Part shown: in pieces, positions 32,794 to 41,410 of the stretch
Position numbering within the stretch: position 1 is the first letter of the stretch
Layout of the letters: every line of letters starts with the position of its first letter
Assembly (NCBI GenBank): GCA_902777325.1
Contig: CACYTH010000022.1
Location: 17,376 to 81,375 of the forward strand
From: an uncultured Coriobacteriaceae bacterium
GTDB taxonomy: Bacteria > Actinomycetota > Coriobacteriia > Coriobacteriales > Atopobiaceae
Direction of reading: 5' to 3'
DNA: 64,000 bases
Translations under genes and position numbers: made by a program
Notes under the pieces: generated by a model
Database searches by the model: none
Told to the model about the DNA's origin: nothing
The model's input: the letters and a program-made list of their open reading frames with translations, nothing else

Positions 32794-33846
32794 TCAGGAC
32801 AGCAGCTGACGGACGACCTCCCTCGTGAGGGCGTAGGTGCCGGGCGTCTGGCTCTCGCGCGGACCGGCGACGTTGAGGGTGAGCTCGTCTCCCACCTCGT
32901 CAAGCCGGCGGATGACGTCAGGCAATTGGGTGAGGTCGCTGAGGACAAGGCAGGGGCGTCCCAACTGCCTGGCGCAGCGGGCCGTGAGCAGGGTGCCGCT
33001 GCTGGGCCTGAGGCCTGCGGGCGCGACGATGAGGGTGGCGTGGCTGTCGCGTACGTTCCAGGCGGTGCGCTCGGCATAGTCCTCGCTCGTGCCTTCGGTC
33101 AGCTCGGGATAGGCGGCAAGCAGCCCCGGAGGCTGGGGAAAGTCCTCGGCAAGGCCACCCTGAGGACACCAGCCGCAGATGGGAACACCCAGCTCGCGGG
33201 CGGCGTCGAGGGCGCCGCGGTCCGCTCCGGTCTGCCCGCCCGAGCGGATGCGCGCGATGCGCCTTACGGCCTGTGCCGCCGGCTCTTGGAGGGTAAGCCA
33301 CCTCTCGCGCGTGATCCAGTTGACCTCCCCGTCCGCGTGGCCGCCAAGGAGTTTGAGAGGGCGGTTGCGAATGGTGCGCTGATGCCTGAGCCCGACCTTC
33401 TCCTGCACGCGACGGCTCTGGTCGTTGGACCGGTAGTGTCCAGCCCAGACTGCGGTGAGCTCGAGGTCGCAGAAGCCATGGCGCATGACCTCTCGGACGG
33501 CCTCCGGCATGAGGCCTTGGCCCCAGAAGGGCTTGGCCAGCCAAAAGCCGAGCTCGGCTTGGTCATCGCCGATGGCGAGGTCGGAGTTCTCGCCGATCTT
33601 GAGGCTGAGGCAGCCGATCGGCTCGTCTGAGGAGGCGCCGTCGCGCAGGGTGAGGGCGTAGGTCTCGGGAACCATGAGGACGTTTTCGAGCACCTCGCGA
33701 CTCTCGTCGAGGCTCTTGTGGGGAGGCCAGCCGGCGGCAGGGCCGATGTCGGGGTCGGATGCGTAGGCAAAGAGCGCCTCGGCGTCGTCCATGCGCCAGG
33801 GACGAAGGTCGAGCCGTTCGGTATGGAGGGTGGCGGGCCAGCTCAT
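32794..33846 (-). CDS. Fusion of a GNAT acetyltransferase with a cpYpsA/SLOG-type domain
   Basis: 350 residues. Residues 1-165 are a RimJ/RimL-like GNAT domain (LHTERLDLRPWRMDDAEALF at the start, ELGFWLAKPFWGQGLMPEAVR with the acetyl-CoA loop, RSNDQSRRVQEKVGL). Residues about 190-350 are a Rossmann-like SLOG domain of the putative molybdenum carrier/cpYpsA type: IRSGGQTGADRGALDAAREL, then GWCPQGGLAEDF, RTAWNVRDSHATLIVAPAG and SSGTLLTARCARQLGRPCLV. SLOG domains bind nucleotide-derived ligands. The joined frame has no stop between the parts, so it is a real fusion as read. What is acetylated or sensed is not known. Confidence 0.82.
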   Translation of the reverse strand: MSWPATLHTERLDLRPWRMDDAEALFAYASDPDIGPAAGWPPHKSLDESREVLENVLMVPETYALTLRDGASSDEPIGCLSLKIGENSDLAIGDDQAELGFWLAKPFWGQGLMPEAVREVMRHGFCDLELTAVWAGHYRSNDQSRRVQEKVGLRHQRTIRNRPLKLLGGHADGEVNWITRERWLTLQEPAAQAVRRIARIRSGGQTGADRGALDAARELGVPICGWCPQGGLAEDFPQPPGLLAAYPELTEGTSEDYAERTAWNVRDSHATLIVAPAGLRPSSGTLLTARCARQLGRPCLVLSDLTQLPDVIRRLDEVGDELTLNVAGPRESQTPGTYALTREVVRQLLS

Positions 33847-33954
33847 GAGGCTCCTCTCGAGAAGTCGGGTGGACTCATTCTAGTGCAGGAGCTGGGGTCG
33901 GCCGGCGGTGTCCGTGGTTGCGTGCCCGTGGGGCACGGTGACGCAACGGGAGAC

Positions 33955-33986
33955 AAAACTGCCCCTCCCACGTCAGTGGAAGGGGC
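33955..33986 (-). terminator. Rho-independent terminator of the ABC exporter operon
   Basis: Read on the minus strand: GCCCCTTCCAC, TGAC loop, GTGGGAGGGGC, then AGTTTTG. It lies after the duplicated 3' end of the ABC gene. Confidence 0.78.
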
Positions 33987-34005
33987 GGTGGAATGCCATG
34001 CGCGT

Positions 34006-34114
34006 GCGCTCGGGTCACACACGACGAGCTGTCTCGGTCGCTACTCCAGCTCGAAGGCGCCGGTATACAGCTGATAGTACGTACCCTTCTGTGCGATCAG
34101 CTCGTCGTGCGTGC
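34006..34114 (-). repeat. Duplicated ABC-transporter 3' end (downstream copy)
   Basis: This 109-bp segment matches 34142-34250 at an offset of 136 bp with only a few mismatches. It carries the last 24 or so codons of the ABC gene (THDELIAQKGTYYQLYTGAF...) and its 3' flank. Confidence 0.85.
34041..34114 (-). pseudogene. 3' remnant of a second ABC exporter gene
   Basis: The reading frame gives STHDELIAQKGTYYQLYTGA, then FELE and a TAG, the same C-terminus as the intact gene that ends at 34177. The differences between the copies inside this stretch are third-position changes (two Tyr codons swapped TAC/TAT and a further Tyr TAC/TAT), which keep the protein unchanged. That suggests the remnant came from a paralogue that had been under selection, later lost except for its 3' end, rather than from a very recent tandem slip. 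Confidence 0.7.
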
Positions 34115-34176
34115 TGGCCGAACCGCGCAAAGGGCGCGCGGGCGCTCGGGTCACTCACGACGAGCTGTCTCGGTCG

Positions 34177-36150
34177 CTACTCCAGCTCGAAGGCGCCGGT
34201 GTACAGCTGGTAATACGTACCCTTCTGTGCGATCAGCTCGTCGTGCGTGCCCCTTTCGATGATCCGCCCGTGGTCGAGGACGATGATCACGTCGGAGTTG
34301 CGGACGGTGGACAGGCGGTGTGCGATGACGAAGGTGGTACGACCCTCCATCAGCGCGTCCATGCCCTGGCTGACGATCTGCTCGGTACGGGTGTCGATGG
34401 AACTCGTCGCCTCGTCGAGGATCATCGCCGGGGGATCGGCGACGGCTGCGCGCGCAATGGAGAGCAGCTGGCGCTGGCCCTGCGAGAGGCTCTCGGCGTT
34501 GTCGGTGAGCCAGGTCTGGTAGCCCTCGGGCAGACGCTCGATGAAGCCGTCGGCGCCGACCAGCTTGGCCGCCTTGATGCACTCCTCGTCGGTGGCCTCC
34601 AGGTGACCGTAGCGGATGTTGTCCATGACGGTGCCGGTAAAGAGGTTGACGTCCTGGAGCACGATGCCCAGCGACTTGCGCAGGTCGCTCTTCTTGATCT
34701 TGTTGATGTTGATGCCGTCGTAGCGGATCTTGCCGTCGGCGATGTCGTAGAAGCGGTTGATCAGGTTGGTGATGGTCGTCTTGCCCGCGCCCGTCGCGCC
34801 GACGAAGGCGACCTTCTGTCCGGGGAAGGCGTCGAGTGAGATGTTGTGCAGCACGATGTGGTTGGGCACGTAGCCAAAGTCGACGTCGTCCAGGATGATG
34901 TCGCCCATGACCGGCATGTAGTCCACGGTGCCATCGGACTTGTGCGGGTGCTTCCAGGCCCAGATGCCCGTGCGGTCGTGACGGTCGACCTCGCCGATCA
35001 CGTTCTCCATGTTGTCGTCGTAGCGCACGCGCACCAGCTCCACGTAGCCCTCGTCCTCCTCGGGCAGCTCGTCGAGCAGCTGGAAGATGCGCTCGGCGCC
35101 GGCAAGGCCCATGACCACGAAGTTGATCTGGTGGGAGATCTGGCCGATGGAGCCGGCAAAGCGCTTGGTGAGGTTGAGGAAGGGGATGACGATGTCGATG
35201 GAGAGGGCCAGGCCGGAGATGGAGGGGTTGGCGATGCCCGTGGCAAGGAAGATGCCGCCGGCAAGTGCAACCACCACGTAAGCGAGGTTGCCCAGGTTCA
35301 TCAGGATGGGGCCAAGGATGTTGGAGTAGATGTTGGCCTGCTTGGCGGCCTCGAAGAGCTCGTCGTTGACCTCGTCGAACTGCGCCTGCATCTGCTTCTC
35401 GTGCGTGAAGACCTTGATGACCTTCTCGCCGTTCATGGCCTCCTCGGCAAAGCCCTCGGCGCGGCCGATGGCGTGCTGCTGAGCCAGGAAGTACTTGGCG
35501 GACTTGCCGCCCATGTAGCGGGTGAGCCAGCCCATGAAGCCGACCATCACCAGCACGACGCAGGTCATGGGGATGGAGTACCACAGCATGATGCCCACGA
35601 TGGAGACCATAGCGATGACCATGTTGAGCAGGTTGGGGAGTGCAATGCCAACGAGCTGGCGCAGGGCGTCGACGTCGTTGGTGTAGTAGCTCATGACGTC
35701 GCCGCGCTTGTTCTGGTCGAAGAAGCGGATGGGCAGCTTCTCCATGTGCTCGAACATCTTGTTGCGGATGTTCATGAGGCCGATGAGGGTGAGGACGATG
35801 CGGGCCACCTCGGGCTGTGCGGCAGACCAGTCGCCCGACTGCCAGGTGCGCGTGACGACCTCGATAGTGCGCTGCAGGAAGACCGACGGCAGCGTGGAGA
35901 GGGCGGCACCGAGCACGATGCACAGGATGATGGCCGAGAACTGCAGGGGATAGAACGAGAAGACGAGCTTGACGGTGCCCCTGAAGACCTGCATGGGGTT
36001 GGAGGCGTGCCTGCCGCGGCTGCCCTTGCCGGGAACGCCCTTGTTCTCGGCTGAGGCGTCGTCTGCGCCGCCGGGTGCCGGGGCGTCCTTGAGGCGAGCG
36101 GGGTCGTCGATGATGCTGCGCTCGGCAGCGGTGAGCTTCTGCTTAGGCAT
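34177..36150 (-). CDS. Heterodimeric ABC exporter subunit with consensus nucleotide site; part of TM2 missing
   Basis: 657 residues: a basic and acidic N-terminal tail (about 60), a membrane domain, and an NBD in the last 260 residues. The NBD has Walker A GATGAGKTT, Walker B with the catalytic Glu (MILDEATSSID), and a switch His (VIAHRLSTV), so this is the catalytic half; the signature is the variant LSQGQRQ. In the membrane domain the start of helix 2 (VARIVLTLIGL) runs straight into MNIRNKMFEHMEKLPIRFFD, which normally follows helix 2 and the coupling loop, so about 25-30 residues appear missing in frame. It overlaps the partner gene by 8 bp. The pair would export drugs, peptides or lipids. 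Confidence 0.85.
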   Translation of the reverse strand: MPKQKLTAAERSIIDDPARLKDAPAPGGADDASAENKGVPGKGSRGRHASNPMQVFRGTVKLVFSFYPLQFSAIILCIVLGAALSTLPSVFLQRTIEVVTRTWQSGDWSAAQPEVARIVLTLIGLMNIRNKMFEHMEKLPIRFFDQNKRGDVMSYYTNDVDALRQLVGIALPNLLNMVIAMVSIVGIMLWYSIPMTCVVLVMVGFMGWLTRYMGGKSAKYFLAQQHAIGRAEGFAEEAMNGEKVIKVFTHEKQMQAQFDEVNDELFEAAKQANIYSNILGPILMNLGNLAYVVVALAGGIFLATGIANPSISGLALSIDIVIPFLNLTKRFAGSIGQISHQINFVVMGLAGAERIFQLLDELPEEDEGYVELVRVRYDDNMENVIGEVDRHDRTGIWAWKHPHKSDGTVDYMPVMGDIILDDVDFGYVPNHIVLHNISLDAFPGQKVAFVGATGAGKTTITNLINRFYDIADGKIRYDGININKIKKSDLRKSLGIVLQDVNLFTGTVMDNIRYGHLEATDEECIKAAKLVGADGFIERLPEGYQTWLTDNAESLSQGQRQLLSIARAAVADPPAMILDEATSSIDTRTEQIVSQGMDALMEGRTTFVIAHRLSTVRNSDVIIVLDHGRIIERGTHDELIAQKGTYYQLYTGAFELE

Positions 36151-38110
36151 TCAGATCGCCTCCTTCCGTGATCTGGCCATCCAAGGCCGTGAGCTCCTGT
36201 CCGGCGGCGAGGCCGTCGTGGGCGGAGGTGCCGCCCTGCGGCGTCTTGCCGCCTGCCGCGGCATGCACGTGGACCTCGTCCTTGCCCAGCACGGTGACCT
36301 CTGCCTGCTCGTTTGCGAGGGCGTTCTCGTCGTGGCTGGCCTTGTTCTGCGTGAGGTAGACCTCGCGGTAGATCTCGGAGGTCTTGAGCAGCTCGTCGTG
36401 GGTGCCCACGGCGCTGATGCCGCCCTCGTCGAGGACCACGATGCGGTCGGCGTCCTCGACCGACCCGGTGCGCTGGGCGATGATGATCTTGGTGGTCTCC
36501 GGGATGAAGCTCTTGAACCCGGCGCGGATGAGCTGGTCGGTCTTGGTGTCGACGGCGGAGGTAGAGTCGTCGAGGATCAGGATCTTGGGCTTCTTGAGCA
36601 GGGCGCGCGCGATGCACAGGCGCTGCTTCTGGCCGCCGGAGACGTTGGTGCCGCCCTGCTCGATGTAGGTGTCGTAGCCATCGGGGAACTGCTGGATGAA
36701 CTCGTCCGCCTGAGCGAGCTTGCAGGCCTCGACGAGCTCCTCGTCGGTGGCGTGCTCGTTGCCCCAGCGGAGGTTGTCCTTGATGGTGCCCGAGAACAGC
36801 ACGTTGCGCTGCAGCACGACGGCCACCTCGTTGCGCAGGGTGTCCATGTCGTAGTTGCGCACGTCGATGCCGCCCACGCGGACGGTTCCGCGCGTGGCGT
36901 CGTAGAGGCGGCTGATGAGCTGGATGAGGGTGGACTTGGACGAGCCCGTACCACCGATGATGCCGATGACCTCGCCGCTCTTGATGTGCAGGTCGATGTC
37001 GTGCAGGGCGAAGCGGCCGCTCTCGGGATGGTAGGCAAAGCTCACGTCGTCGAAGTCGACCGAGCCATCGGGCACGTCGAAGATGGGGTTCTCCGGATTT
37101 GCCAGGTCGGGCTGCTCGAGCAGGACCTCGCAGATGCGGCGCGAGCTCTCCTCGGCCATGGTAATCATGACGAAGATCATCGAGAGCATGTTGAGGCTCA
37201 TGAGCATCGAGAAGCCGTAGGTGATGAGTGCCGACATCTGGCCGACGTTCATGGCGGCGCCAGCGGTGGAGACGATGGTCTTGCTGCCAAAGTAGACGAC
37301 GAAGGCGTAGATGGTGTCGACCGCGAAGGTCATGATGGGTTGGTTCCAAGCCAGGATGCGCTCGGCGCCCCAGAAGTCCTGGAACACCTCGCCGGACGCC
37401 TTCTTGAACTTCTGGTTCTCGTAGTCCTCGCGCACGAAGCTCTTGACCACGCGAATGCCGGTGACGTTCTCCTCGACGCTCTCGTTGAGCGCGTCGTACT
37501 TCTTGAAGATGCGCCTGAAGATGGGCATGACGGTGCGCGCAATGCTGATGAGCGCGAACCCGAGCAGGAATCCCACGATCACGTAGACGATGGCCATCTT
37601 GCCGCCGGTGATGAAGGCCATGGTGGCCGCGAAGACGATCATCATGGGGCTGCGCACCGCGGAGCGGATGATCTGCATGTAGGCCATCTGCACGTTCTGG
37701 GTGTCGGTGGTGAGGCGCGTCACCAGCGAGTTGGTGGAGAAGCGGTCGATGTTGGAGAAGCTGAACCGCTGGATGCTGGCAAACATGTCGTGCCGGAGGT
37801 TGCGCGCGAAGCCGGTGGAGGCGATCGATGCCGCGATGCCGGCGATGGTGCCGCAGGCCAGGCTGATGAGGGCCATGACGGTGAGCACGATGCCGTAGCG
37901 GGCGATGGTGTCGATGCCGCAGCCGGCGCTCATCTCGTTGATGAGGCGTGCGGTGATGAAGGGAATGGAACACTCGATGATGACCTCGCCCAGCACAAAG
38001 ACCGGAGCGATGATCGAGTTCTTCTTGTTATCCCGTATGCTGCCGCCCAGGGTGCGGAAGATCTCACCCAGCGACAGGTGCGCCATGGTCTTGCTTTGCT
38101 CTTGACTCAT
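36143..38110 (-). CDS. Heterodimeric ABC exporter subunit with degenerate nucleotide site (TM287/LmrC-like)
   Basis: 655 residues from the ATG at 38110, which overlaps the marR stop (ATGA). Six membrane helices, then an NBD: Walker A GIIGGTGSSKST, signature VSGGQKQR, Walker B ending LILDDSTSAVD, with Asp in place of the catalytic Glu, and AQRTGSV with Gln in place of the switch His. These two changes are exactly those of the inactive site in heterodimeric exporters such as TM287/288, LmrCD and BmrCD; the partner gene supplies the other site. A tail rich in Glu and Ala follows. It forms one operon with marR and the second subunit. Confidence 0.9.
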   Translation of the reverse strand: MSQEQSKTMAHLSLGEIFRTLGGSIRDNKKNSIIAPVFVLGEVIIECSIPFITARLINEMSAGCGIDTIARYGIVLTVMALISLACGTIAGIAASIASTGFARNLRHDMFASIQRFSFSNIDRFSTNSLVTRLTTDTQNVQMAYMQIIRSAVRSPMMIVFAATMAFITGGKMAIVYVIVGFLLGFALISIARTVMPIFRRIFKKYDALNESVEENVTGIRVVKSFVREDYENQKFKKASGEVFQDFWGAERILAWNQPIMTFAVDTIYAFVVYFGSKTIVSTAGAAMNVGQMSALITYGFSMLMSLNMLSMIFVMITMAEESSRRICEVLLEQPDLANPENPIFDVPDGSVDFDDVSFAYHPESGRFALHDIDLHIKSGEVIGIIGGTGSSKSTLIQLISRLYDATRGTVRVGGIDVRNYDMDTLRNEVAVVLQRNVLFSGTIKDNLRWGNEHATDEELVEACKLAQADEFIQQFPDGYDTYIEQGGTNVSGGQKQRLCIARALLKKPKILILDDSTSAVDTKTDQLIRAGFKSFIPETTKIIIAQRTGSVEDADRIVVLDEGGISAVGTHDELLKTSEIYREVYLTQNKASHDENALANEQAEVTVLGKDEVHVHAAAGGKTPQGGTSAHDGLAAGQELTALDGQITEGGDLNA

Positions 38111-38559
38111 GCGCATGCCCCCTCTCCCCCTAGTGTCTTCCAGTGCTCGGCCACTCGGTCGAGCACCTCGATGAGCTGCCGCAGCTCGTCCTCGGTGAGA
38201 CAAGCCATGCAGCTGCTCTCAAACTCCTTGCGTTTCTCGATGAGCTCGTCGGCCTTCGTGCGTCCCTCGTCCGTCAGGGCAATGTCAAGCTGACGGCGGT
38301 CCTCGTCGGATCGCGTGCGCTGGATGAGCCCCGACGCCTCGAGCTTCGACAGGACCTCGGACATGGATGCGGAGCTGATGCCCGAGAGCTCCTGCAGGTC
38401 GCGCTGGGTCATGTGGTCACCGCGCTTGCGAAGCTTGACGAGAATGTGCTGCTGGCCGCTGCGGCCGCCTGCGTTCATGTGCAGGTAGTGGCCGAAGAAG
38501 CCAAAGTCACGGAGTGCCTGGCGGACCAACGCCTGATCGAGAGCCAGTGTGTCGGTCAT
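38107..38559 (-). CDS. MarR-family repressor of the ABC exporter operon
   Basis: 150 residues with a winged helix-turn-helix: MTQRDLQELSGISSASMSEVLSKLEASGLIQR, then the wing RTRSDEDRRQLDIALTDEG. It is first in a three-gene operon with the ABC subunits and overlaps the next start by ATGA. A palindromic operator lies 52 bp upstream. In this arrangement a drug-like ligand usually releases MarR and induces the exporter. Confidence 0.9.
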   Translation of the reverse strand: MTDTLALDQALVRQALRDFGFFGHYLHMNAGGRSGQQHILVKLRKRGDHMTQRDLQELSGISSASMSEVLSKLEASGLIQRTRSDEDRRQLDIALTDEGRTKADELIEKRKEFESSCMACLTEDELRQLIEVLDRVAEHWKTLGGEGACA

Positions 38560-38610
38560 GCGTCCTCCTCTCAGTCGGCTCTACAATACGCCTCCGAAAG
38601 GAGATGTCAA

Positions 38611-38652
38611 GGTACCTAGCAATAATTACATGGTACCTAGTGGTTAGGTACC
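38611..38652. promoter_or_regulatory. MarR operator with three GGTACC sites
   Basis: GGTACCTA at 38611-38618 and 38632-38639, and TAGGTACC at 38645-38652. The last two form an inverted repeat with a five-base spacer. It is in the promoter region of marR and close to the response regulator gene (start 38758), so it may affect both. Confidence 0.75.
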
Positions 38653-38757
38653 GAATCTGTTGATCGGGGAGTGCGTCACGCGTCGATGTTAGGGAAGTGT
38701 AAGGGGTGCCAAGCACCTTGCTTCGCGCGGTACAATCAGGTGCGAAAGGGGGTAGGC

Positions 38758-39432
38758 ATGGTCTACTACGTCGAAGACGACACCAACATCCGCGAGCTGA
38801 CGGTCTACGCACTGACGCAGGCGGGCATCGAGGCACGAGGCTGCGCCGACGACGCGGAGTTTCGCAAGGCATGCAAGGAGGAGCTGCCCAAGGCGGTGCT
38901 GCTCGACATCATGCTGCCCGACACGGACGGGCTCGCCATTCTCGCGCGCATACGGCACACCGAGGGGCTGCGCGACGTGCCCGTGATGATGCTTACGGCA
39001 AAGGACTCCGAGCTCGACACCGTGCGCGCCCTCGACGGCGGCGCCGACGACTACCTCGCAAAGCCCTTTGGCATGATGGAGATGGTCAGCCGCGTGCGCG
39101 CGCTGCTGCGCAGGTCCAACCGCTCGGCCGTGGACGCCCCGTCCAAGCTGGAGGTCGGGCCGGTGGCGCTGTGGCCCAGCAGGCGCACGGCGACCCTCGA
39201 CGGCGAGCCGCTCTCGCTCACCATGCGCGAGTTTGACCTGCTTGCCTTCCTCATGCGCTTCCCGGGCGAGGTCTTCTCGCGCGAGACGCTGCTGAGGCGC
39301 GTGTGGGGTTGGGACTTTGACGGCGGCTCCCGCACGGTGGACGTGCACGTGCAGACGATCCGCTCCAAGCTCGGCGACCACTCGAGGCTCATCCAGACGG
39401 TGCGCGGCGTGGGCTACCGCATGCAGGCATAA
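38758..39432 (+). CDS. OmpR/PhoB-family response regulator
   Basis: 224 residues. Receiver domain: VEDD near the N-terminus, phosphorylated Asp50 in LLDIMLPD, MLTAKDS and KPF. The C-terminal winged-helix domain (LTMREFDLLAFLMRFPGEVFSRETLLRRVWGW, then VDVHVQTIRSKLGD) binds DNA. The start at 38758 (ATGGTCTAC) has an AAAGGGGG Shine-Dalgarno. It forms a pair with the sensor kinase that begins 3 bp later. Confidence 0.94.
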   Translation: MVYYVEDDTNIRELTVYALTQAGIEARGCADDAEFRKACKEELPKAVLLDIMLPDTDGLAILARIRHTEGLRDVPVMMLTAKDSELDTVRALDGGADDYLAKPFGMMEMVSRVRALLRRSNRSAVDAPSKLEVGPVALWPSRRTATLDGEPLSLTMREFDLLAFLMRFPGEVFSRETLLRRVWGWDFDGGSRTVDVHVQTIRSKLGDHSRLIQTVRGVGYRMQA

Positions 39433-39435
39433 GCC

Positions 39436-40854
39436 GTGTCGCGCAAACGATCTCACAGGGTCCGCACCCTCGCGGACCGGATGTTCGTCACCCTGCTCAG
39501 CATCTCCGTCGCGGCCGCCTCGATAGCGACGGTCGTCTCGGCATACCTGCACCAGTCGACCGTCATGGCCGAGGCGCGCATCGAGCTGGGCAACGAGTGC
39601 GACGTCCTGGCATCGACGCTGGACTCTGCCGACAACGAGGCTGCAGAGCTTGCCATCATCGACCTTGGCGCCATGCGTGCGACGCTGGTCACGCCCACCG
39701 GAGAGGTGCTCTACGACACCCTCGTGTCCTCCGGCGAGCTGGTGGGGCACGAGGACAGGCCGGAGATTATGGCGGCCCTCGCGGAGGGGAGTGGCTCGTC
39801 CACGAGGCTGAGCGACACCCTGGGTAGCGTGAGCCTCTACGAGGCACGGCTGCTCAAGTCGGGCAACGTGATTCGTCTCTCTGTCCAGCGCGACAGCGTG
39901 TTTGCCATCCTGGCGGGCGACCTGCGCATTCTGGCGCTCGTACTGCTCGTGTTGGTGGTGCTGTGCTGGTTTGCGTCGCGCATGATCGCCGCGCGTCTGG
40001 TCAAGCCCATCCTCCAGATCGATCCGGCCCATCTCGACGGGACGGCTCCCTACGAGGAGCTGCAGCCTCTGACGGAGCGCCTTGCCATACAGCAGACCGA
40101 GCTTATATCGCAGATGGAGGAGCTCAAGAGCGCCGACGCGATGCGCCGCGAGTTCACGGCAAACGTGACGCACGAGCTCAAGACCCCCATCGCATCGATC
40201 ATGGGCGCCTCCGAGCTGATGCGCGACGGCTTTGTGCTGGAGGAGGACGTGCCGGACTTCGCCGCACGCATCAACGACGAGTCGCAGCGCCTGTCCGCGC
40301 TGGTCAACGACATCCTCATGCTTTCGAAGCTCGACGAGTCGCATCGCGAGCGCAACCTGGAGAGCTTTGGTGCCATGGAGCCGGTGGACCTGATGGCGGT
40401 CGTGCATGACGCGAGCGACCGCATGGCCGGCCGCGCCGACGCCGCCGAGGTAAGACTGGTGGTGGAGGGGGAGCCCGTGCTGGTCGAGGGCTACCCGCGC
40501 ATCGTGGACGAGCTGGTGTCAAACCTCATGAGCAACGCGATTCGCTACAACAAGCCCGGCGGAGAGGTGAGGGTCCACGTCGGCCTGGTGGAGGGGCGGC
40601 CGACGCTCGAGGTCGCGGACACCGGCATCGGCATTCCCGAGGAGGCGCAGGCAAAGGTGTTCGAGCGCTTCTATCGCGTGGAGACCTCGCGCTCGCGCGC
40701 GAGCGGCGGAACGGGCCTGGGCCTCGCCATCGTCAAGCATGCGGCCGCCCTCCACGAGGCGCAGGTCACGCTGCAGAGCGAGCTGGGCACGGGCACCACC
40801 ATCACGGTGAGCTTCCCGCCCTTTGCCTATTCGGCCATGGGAGTCGACCGCTAG
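39436..40854 (+). CDS. Membrane sensor histidine kinase (PhoR/WalK-like)
   Basis: 472 residues with a GTG start right after the response regulator. Helix 1 (about 16-37), an extracytoplasmic sensor of about 120 residues, helix 2 (about 163-183), then the DHp with His246 in TANVTHELKTPIAS and the ATPase domain: N box LVSNLMSNAIRYN, VADTGIGIPEE, and RASGGTGLGLAIVKH. It would phosphorylate its neighbour in response to an unknown signal. Its stop overlaps the convergent GtrA gene by 4 bp. Confidence 0.94.
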   Translation: MSRKRSHRVRTLADRMFVTLLSISVAAASIATVVSAYLHQSTVMAEARIELGNECDVLASTLDSADNEAAELAIIDLGAMRATLVTPTGEVLYDTLVSSGELVGHEDRPEIMAALAEGSGSSTRLSDTLGSVSLYEARLLKSGNVIRLSVQRDSVFAILAGDLRILALVLLVLVVLCWFASRMIAARLVKPILQIDPAHLDGTAPYEELQPLTERLAIQQTELISQMEELKSADAMRREFTANVTHELKTPIASIMGASELMRDGFVLEEDVPDFAARINDESQRLSALVNDILMLSKLDESHRERNLESFGAMEPVDLMAVVHDASDRMAGRADAAEVRLVVEGEPVLVEGYPRIVDELVSNLMSNAIRYNKPGGEVRVHVGLVEGRPTLEVADTGIGIPEEAQAKVFERFYRVETSRSRASGGTGLGLAIVKHAAALHEAQVTLQSELGTGTTITVSFPPFAYSAMGVDR

Positions 40855-41390
40855 CGCTGCCGCCTGGGCGGCTTGACGCTCACCTCGTGCCTGAAGACCC
40901 ACTTGCGCTGCACGTTGTAGTTGATGAAGAACAGCGCGATGTCCACGACGATCTTGGCGCGCCACTCGGCGATGCCAAAGAAGCGGTGGGCCAGGTAGAC
41001 GCCCAACGTGGAGAGCGCGAGAATGACGGCAGAGAGCGCGACGAAGCGCGGCAGGCTCTCCCTGCGCGCGCTGCGCTGCCAATCGGGGTCGTTGACGTCG
41101 AGCGTGAAGACCAGACGATGGTTGAGCGAGTAGTTGAGCGTGAGCGACACGATGCGCGCCGAGACGTTGGACACGAGGATGCGCAGGAACTCCGAGCCCG
41201 CCATGTGGCGCCTGAGCAGCGAGAACAGCAGCCAGGCCAGGAGCTGGTCCAAAAGCGAGCAGCTGGCAGAGCTCAGCATGAAGCGCAGGAACCGCGGCCG
41301 GGACGACTGCGCCTCCGGTTTGCGCCTCTGCTTGCGCACGCGCGCCTTGGGCGCGTCTACGACACTGCGATATGGCTTGCGACGGGTCAT
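40851..41390 (-). CDS. GtrA-family membrane protein
   Basis: 179 residues: a basic N-terminal tail of about 30, then four membrane helices (around 38-60, 68-90, 112-135, 140-160) with the family landmark SLTLNYSLNHRLVFTL (NY and FxF-type region) and NYNVQRKWVF at the end. GtrA proteins are thought to flip or support undecaprenyl-phosphate sugar transfer for glycosylation of surface polymers. No glycosyltransferase is adjacent. Confidence 0.85.
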   Translation of the reverse strand: MTRRKPYRSVVDAPKARVRKQRRKPEAQSSRPRFLRFMLSSASCSLLDQLLAWLLFSLLRRHMAGSEFLRILVSNVSARIVSLTLNYSLNHRLVFTLDVNDPDWQRSARRESLPRFVALSAVILALSTLGVYLAHRFFGIAEWRAKIVVDIALFFINYNVQRKWVFRHEVSVKPPRRQR

Positions 41391-41410
41391 GATTCAGCCG
41401 CCTTAAGCGA

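Noticed and set aside
35969..38293. Long plus-strand frame opposite the ABC genes
   Set aside because: No motif, low-complexity protein, full overlap with two clear ABC subunits.
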